NCBI RefSeq assembly: GCF_011397635.1
Contig: NC_064758.1
Span: 20,395,013-20,459,012, forward strand
DNA length: 64,000 bases
Origin: Epinephelus fuscoguttatus
Lineage: Eukaryota; Chordata; Actinopteri; Perciformes; Serranidae
Direction of reading: 5' to 3'
Under the pieces are notes generated by a model. The model made no database searches. It saw nothing but the letters and a program-made list of their open reading frames with translations, and was not told where the DNA came from. This document shows, piece after piece, positions 60,360 through 64,000 of the stretch. Position numbers and translations under genes: made by a program. Every line of letters begins with the position of its first letter. Positions within the stretch are counted from its first letter, which is position 1.

Positions 60360-61986
60360 CAGTACAGGCCAAAAGTTTGGACACACCTTCTCATTCAATG
60401 CGTTTTCTTTATTTTCATGACTATTTACATTGTAGATTCTCACTGAAGGCATCAAAACTATGAATGAACACATGTGGAGTTATGTACTTAACAGAAAAAG
60501 GTGAAATAACTGAAAACATGTTTTATATTCTAGTTTCTTCAAAATAGCCACCCTTTGCTCTGATTACTGCTTTGCACACTCTTGGCATTCTCTCCATGAG
60601 CTTCAAGAGGTAGTCACCTGAAATGGTTTCCACTTCACAGGTGTGCCTTATCAGGGTTAATTAGAGGAATTTCTTTCTTTATCAATGGGGTTGGGACCAT
60701 CAGTTGTGTTGTGCAGAAGTCAGGTTAATACACAGCCGACAGCCCTATTGGACAACTGTTAAAATTCATATTATGGCAAGAACCAATCAGCTAACTAAAG
60801 AAAAACGAGTGGCCATCATTACTTTAAGAAATGAAGGTCAGTCAGTCCGGAAAATTGCAAAAACTTTAAATGTGTCCCCAAGTGGAGTCGCAAAAACCAT
60901 CAAGCGCTACAACGAAATTGGCACACATGAGGACCGACCCAGGAAAGGAAGACCAAGAGTCACCTCTGCTTCTGAGGATAAGTTCATCCGAGTCACCAGC
61001 CTCAGAAATGGCAAGTTAACAGCAGCTCAGATCAGAGACCAGATGAATGCCACACAGAGTTCTAGCAGCAGACCCATCTCTAGAACAACTGTTAAGAGGA
61101 GGCTGCGCGAATCAGGCCTTCATGGTCAAATAGCTGCTAGGAAACCACTGCTAAGGAGAGGCAACAAGCAGAAGAGATTTGTTTGGGCCAAGAAACACAA
61201 GGAATGGACATTAGACCAGTGGAAATCTGTGCTTTGGTCTGATGAGTCCAAATTTGAGATCTTTGGTTCCAACCGCCATGTCTTTGTGAGACGCAGAAAA
61301 GGTGAACGGATGGATTCCACATGCCTGGTTCCCACTGTGAAGCATGGAGGAGGAGGTGTGATGGTGTGGGGGTGTTTTGCTGGTGACACTGTTGGGGATT
61401 TATTCAAAATTGAAGGCACACTGAACCAGAATGGCTACCACAGCATCCTGCAGCGACATGCCATCCCATCCGGTTTTTGTTTAGTTGGACGATCATTTAT
61501 TTTTCAACAGGACAATGACCCCAAACACACCTCCAGGCTGTGTAAGGGCTATTTGACCAAGAAGGAGAGTGATGGAGTGCTGCGGCAGATGACCTGGCCT
61601 CCACAGTCACCGGACCTGAACCCAATTGAGATGGTTTGGGGTGAGCTGGACCGCAGAGTGAAGGCAAAGGGGCCAACAAGTGCTAAACACCTCTGGGAAC
61701 TCCTTCAAGACTGTTGGAAAACCATTTCAGGTGACTACCTCTTGAAGCTCATGGAGAGAATGCCAAGAGTGTGCAAAGCAGTAATCAGAGCAAAGGGTGG
61801 CTATTTTGAAGAAACTAGAATATAAAACATGTTTTCAGTTATTTCACCTTTTTTTGTTAAGTACATAACTCCACGTGTTCATTCATAGTTTTGATGCCTT
61901 CAGTGAGAATCTACAATGTAAATAGTCATGAAAATAAAGAAAACGCATTGAATGAGAAGGTGTGTCCAAACTTTTGGCCTGTACTG
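60360..61986 (+). mobile_element. Complete Tc1-like (DD38E) DNA transposon, copy 2
   Basis: 1627 bp between TA at 60358-60359 and TA at 61987-61988, inserted in a TA-rich site. The terminal inverted repeats are about 270 bp and start CAGTACAGGCC. It is 5 bp shorter than copy 1: 3 bp (a Gly codon) inside the transposase and 2 bp in the right repeat (ccacgtgttc against ccacatgtgttc). It sits in sense orientation in the intron after PEX14 exon 7. Near-identity to copy 1 and two open frames indicate recent spread. Confidence 0.96.
60773..61825 (+). CDS. Tc1-like transposase, DD38E type (copy 2)
   Basis: 350 residues, no stop or frameshift. It has a paired-like double helix-turn-helix (about 10-115) with GRPR at 59-62, a basic nuclear-signal-like stretch RRGNKQKR at 128-135, and a catalytic core with D157 (LWSDESKF), D247 (FIFQQDNDPKH) and E286 (DLNPIEMVW). 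There are 38 residues between D247 and E286. A Gly-rich loop HGGGGVMVWG (191-200) precedes the second Asp, as is usual in Tc1 relatives. The frame is open 23 codons further upstream, but the MARTNQ start is conserved with copy 1. The last 30 or so codons lie in the right terminal repeat. All catalytic residues are present, so it could be active; expression is unknown. Confidence 0.95.
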   Translation: MARTNQLTKEKRVAIITLRNEGQSVRKIAKTLNVSPSGVAKTIKRYNEIGTHEDRPRKGRPRVTSASEDKFIRVTSLRNGKLTAAQIRDQMNATQSSSSRPISRTTVKRRLRESGLHGQIAARKPLLRRGNKQKRFVWAKKHKEWTLDQWKSVLWSDESKFEIFGSNRHVFVRRRKGERMDSTCLVPTVKHGGGGVMVWGCFAGDTVGDLFKIEGTLNQNGYHSILQRHAIPSGFCLVGRSFIFQQDNDPKHTSRLCKGYLTKKESDGVLRQMTWPPQSPDLNPIEMVWGELDRRVKAKGPTSAKHLWELLQDCWKTISGDYLLKLMERMPRVCKAVIRAKGGYFEETRI

Positions 61987-62714
61987 TATATATATATATG
62001 TAGAATGAGAAGGTGTGTGGACACTCTACTAAATAAATGAGTAAAGACACCGAGCAACAATTATCAGATTTATCTGAAGAAAAAACAAATATTAATGCAA
62101 ATAATTATACCAGAAAGTACAGTACCAGTACAAACAACAGTAGACGCAGTGGAATTATACCAATATGCACATGTAAACAGTCCCGATTCTAGAATAAACG
62201 GTACCATATGGAAACGATGCGGCTGGTTGGAGCCCAAATTGAATAGGAAACAAAGTCCAGTGTTCACTTAGCTGGGCGTAACTTAGCTGGGCGATGTTTG
62301 TCGATAGCTGCCTCAGTGAGAAGAGAACAGAAGGAAGGGAGGGGAGTATCACTGTCCGAGGGCTGCTGTAGAATGGCAACGAGGATGTCAGCCGACCAAC
62401 ACTCGCTACCCGGTCCCTGGTTGCAGCGATTTGTGATGCTGGCCAGCTAGGAATGAACTAGCAGCCTGCACAGTACAGTCCTCTCTCGTCTAGCTAACAT
62501 TTAGCAGTGTTACTTACTGATCCATTAGAAAGAAAGCTAGCTGGACATCCGTTTTGAAGCCTTTTTGATCACAGAGCTCCCTCCATCTCTTGAACACCTG
62601 ACTGAGGTTTACTCTTGTTTTTCCTCTTCTTTTATCACTCTCCTTTTTGTGCATCCTCGCCTCCTCAGACAGAGGAGCTCGTTTTATTTTGGGAGGCCAT
62701 TTTTCACTTGTCTC
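61987..62714. other. PEX14 intron 7, between transposons
   Basis: A TA-rich stretch is followed at 62003-62018 by a 16-bp piece of the Tc1-like terminal repeat (gaatgagaaggtgtgt). The remainder holds no recognised exon or repeat. Confidence 0.5.
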
Positions 62715-63995
62715 CAGTGCTTAATTTGAGCCGGAACGTACTGGAACGTGTACCAGGATCTTTTCAGAAAAGGCCTTGGTGCGTTCTGGAACTAATTTGC
62801 ATGGGTCTAGAACTTTTCGCATCTAAAAACTACATACAGTATTGGCTGATGTCACTAGTGTTGCAGGGTGTACTGGTAATGGTAGATCACGGTACTAAAA
62901 CTCCACAGTAGCCTACATATGATAGTTCAAAGTCCAGTCGCAAGACGGTGAGTGTCCATGCGCCGTCCCGGCGCGTGCTGGTCAATAACGGCACGCACTG
63001 GCCACCTGGCACTCAATATGCTGCTGTAGTGGTTTGTTTTCCAGGCATGTGAGTATCTTTGAGCAGTGAAAGTTATTATTTATTTCTTTTTACTTGGCAG
63101 CAGTGATTTGTTTTCCACAGAGCTCTACGTGTGTGCATTTTACTCGCATTTGTGACTAAAAATAGTTTGTGCGCGCAAATTAAATCATTCAGCTCGCTGT
63201 GTGAGTACAGATTTCAGCCAGCAGCAGAAAGGAAAATCAAATCCTGCCGGTTGTGGGTTGAACGGGAGTCACAGACAGGATACAGCGGTCATTTACGGTG
63301 GAGGCTCATAGTGCTCCACGCCGCAACATAATGGCTTACCGGTGAGTCCGACTCCAGGTCCAGTAATTTCCTCTTCTTGGTGTCATGACTGCCCAGTAGT
63401 ACCTGGACAACTGAGCCGTGGCGGCACACAGGTATGTGGAGTGTCAGAGGAGAAACGAGCCGTTCACATTTCTCTCTTTGTGGCAGGTAACAGCCCGCAA
63501 ACCTCACTGCACTTTAGGGACTGTTCGTTACTTATGAAGGGACTGTTCTTTACTTGTCAGGGGAGGAGGGTGGCTGGTTGATTTTTATTTTATTTATTCA
63601 TTTTATTTTGATCCCCCCTATGTTCATCACTCATTGATGCTGTTTTTGAAGTATGAATAAGTCAATAAGTAATTTATTCCATTGAAATATCATTGATGTA
63701 TTATAGAAAAGTGAATTATCTTTTTATAAATGACAAAAGGCACATCTGCCTCATTTTTGCTGTGGTATCCTGATACTACTCAGAACCGTGATACTTTCAC
63801 TGGTATCGTACTGTGGGTCCCAATTTTGGTACGGTGACAACACTAGATGTCACAACCATTCCATTTGGAGTCGCACAGTGAGGCGGCTCGGGTGCCGCTT
63901 AAAAAAGTGTTCCCCCACTTTTGGGAGTGGGGGAACACTGCTCTCTCAGAGGCCCAAAGTGTTCCCCTACTTCTAATTTTACAAATTAAGCACTG
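62715..63995. mobile_element. Outer hAT-like non-autonomous element at window edge
   Basis: Starts cagtgcttaatttg and ends caaattaagcactg, perfect inverted ends of about 14 bp. The 8 bases before it are cttgtctc, and the last five bases of the window after it are cttgt. This fits an 8-bp hAT-type target duplication cut by the window edge. Without its insert the element is about 290 bp. It is non-coding and contains a second element at 62856-63845. Confidence 0.75.
62856..63845. mobile_element. Inner hAT-like non-autonomous element
   Basis: 990 bp flanked by a perfect 8-bp duplication GATGTCAC (62848-62855 and 63846-63853). The ends are tagtgttgcagggtgtact and, complemented, tagtgttgtcaccgtacc. 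It is non-coding and is inserted inside the outer element. Short open frames within it are chance. Confidence 0.88.
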
Positions 63996-64000
63996 CTTGT

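Noticed and set aside
1..64000. CRISPR arrays, rRNA genes or bacterial-type operons
   Set aside because: No regularly spaced direct repeats with unique spacers, no rRNA-like blocks and no tandem gene clusters were found. The window is plainly vertebrate nuclear DNA.

Overview
The window is vertebrate nuclear DNA, and the repeat content points to a ray-finned fish, probably a percomorph. Genes are split into short exons with GT-AG introns and the background is AT-rich. The mobile-element load is typical of teleosts: Tc1-like elements, hAT-type and TTAA-flanked miniature elements, and tRNA-headed SINEs. The species cannot be named from the sequence alone.

Two host genes are supported, arranged head to head. 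DFFA (ICAD/DFF45, inhibitor and chaperone of the apoptotic nuclease CAD/DFFB) lies on the minus strand between 8522 and 16489. It is complete, with six coding exons that join in frame to 320 codons plus stop. PEX14 (peroxisomal membrane docking protein) starts at 21643 on the plus strand. Seven coding exons are visible up to 59454, giving 196 codons. They cover the PEX5/PEX19-binding domain, the membrane segment and the start of the coiled coil; the remaining exon(s) lie beyond 64000. As I recall it, DFFA and PEX14 are also divergent neighbours in the human genome, followed by CASZ1.

Layout: 1-8521 is intergenic, with one full Tc1-like transposon (2507-4138, transposase on the minus strand) and several miniature elements. 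8522-16489 is DFFA. 16490-21642 is the repeat-rich intergenic gap, including a SINE nested in a miniature element. 21643-64000 is PEX14, with an 18 kb intron 2 that becomes nearly repeat-free and may hold regulatory DNA. A second near-identical Tc1-like copy (60360-61986) sits in the intron after PEX14 exon 7. The right edge holds one hAT-like element nested in another, with clear target-site duplications.

Both Tc1-like copies have intact transposase frames. The spacing between the second catalytic Asp and the Glu is 38 residues (DD38E), not the 34 of classical Tc1. This matches the group named Intruder. No new multi-gene system, CRISPR array, rRNA gene or convincing functional tRNA gene was found. 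The most notable observations are the intact DD38E pair, the apparent loss of the C-terminal nuclear localisation signal and altered caspase sites in DFFA, a 100-bp repeat flanking PEX14 exon 2, and the nested hAT pair.
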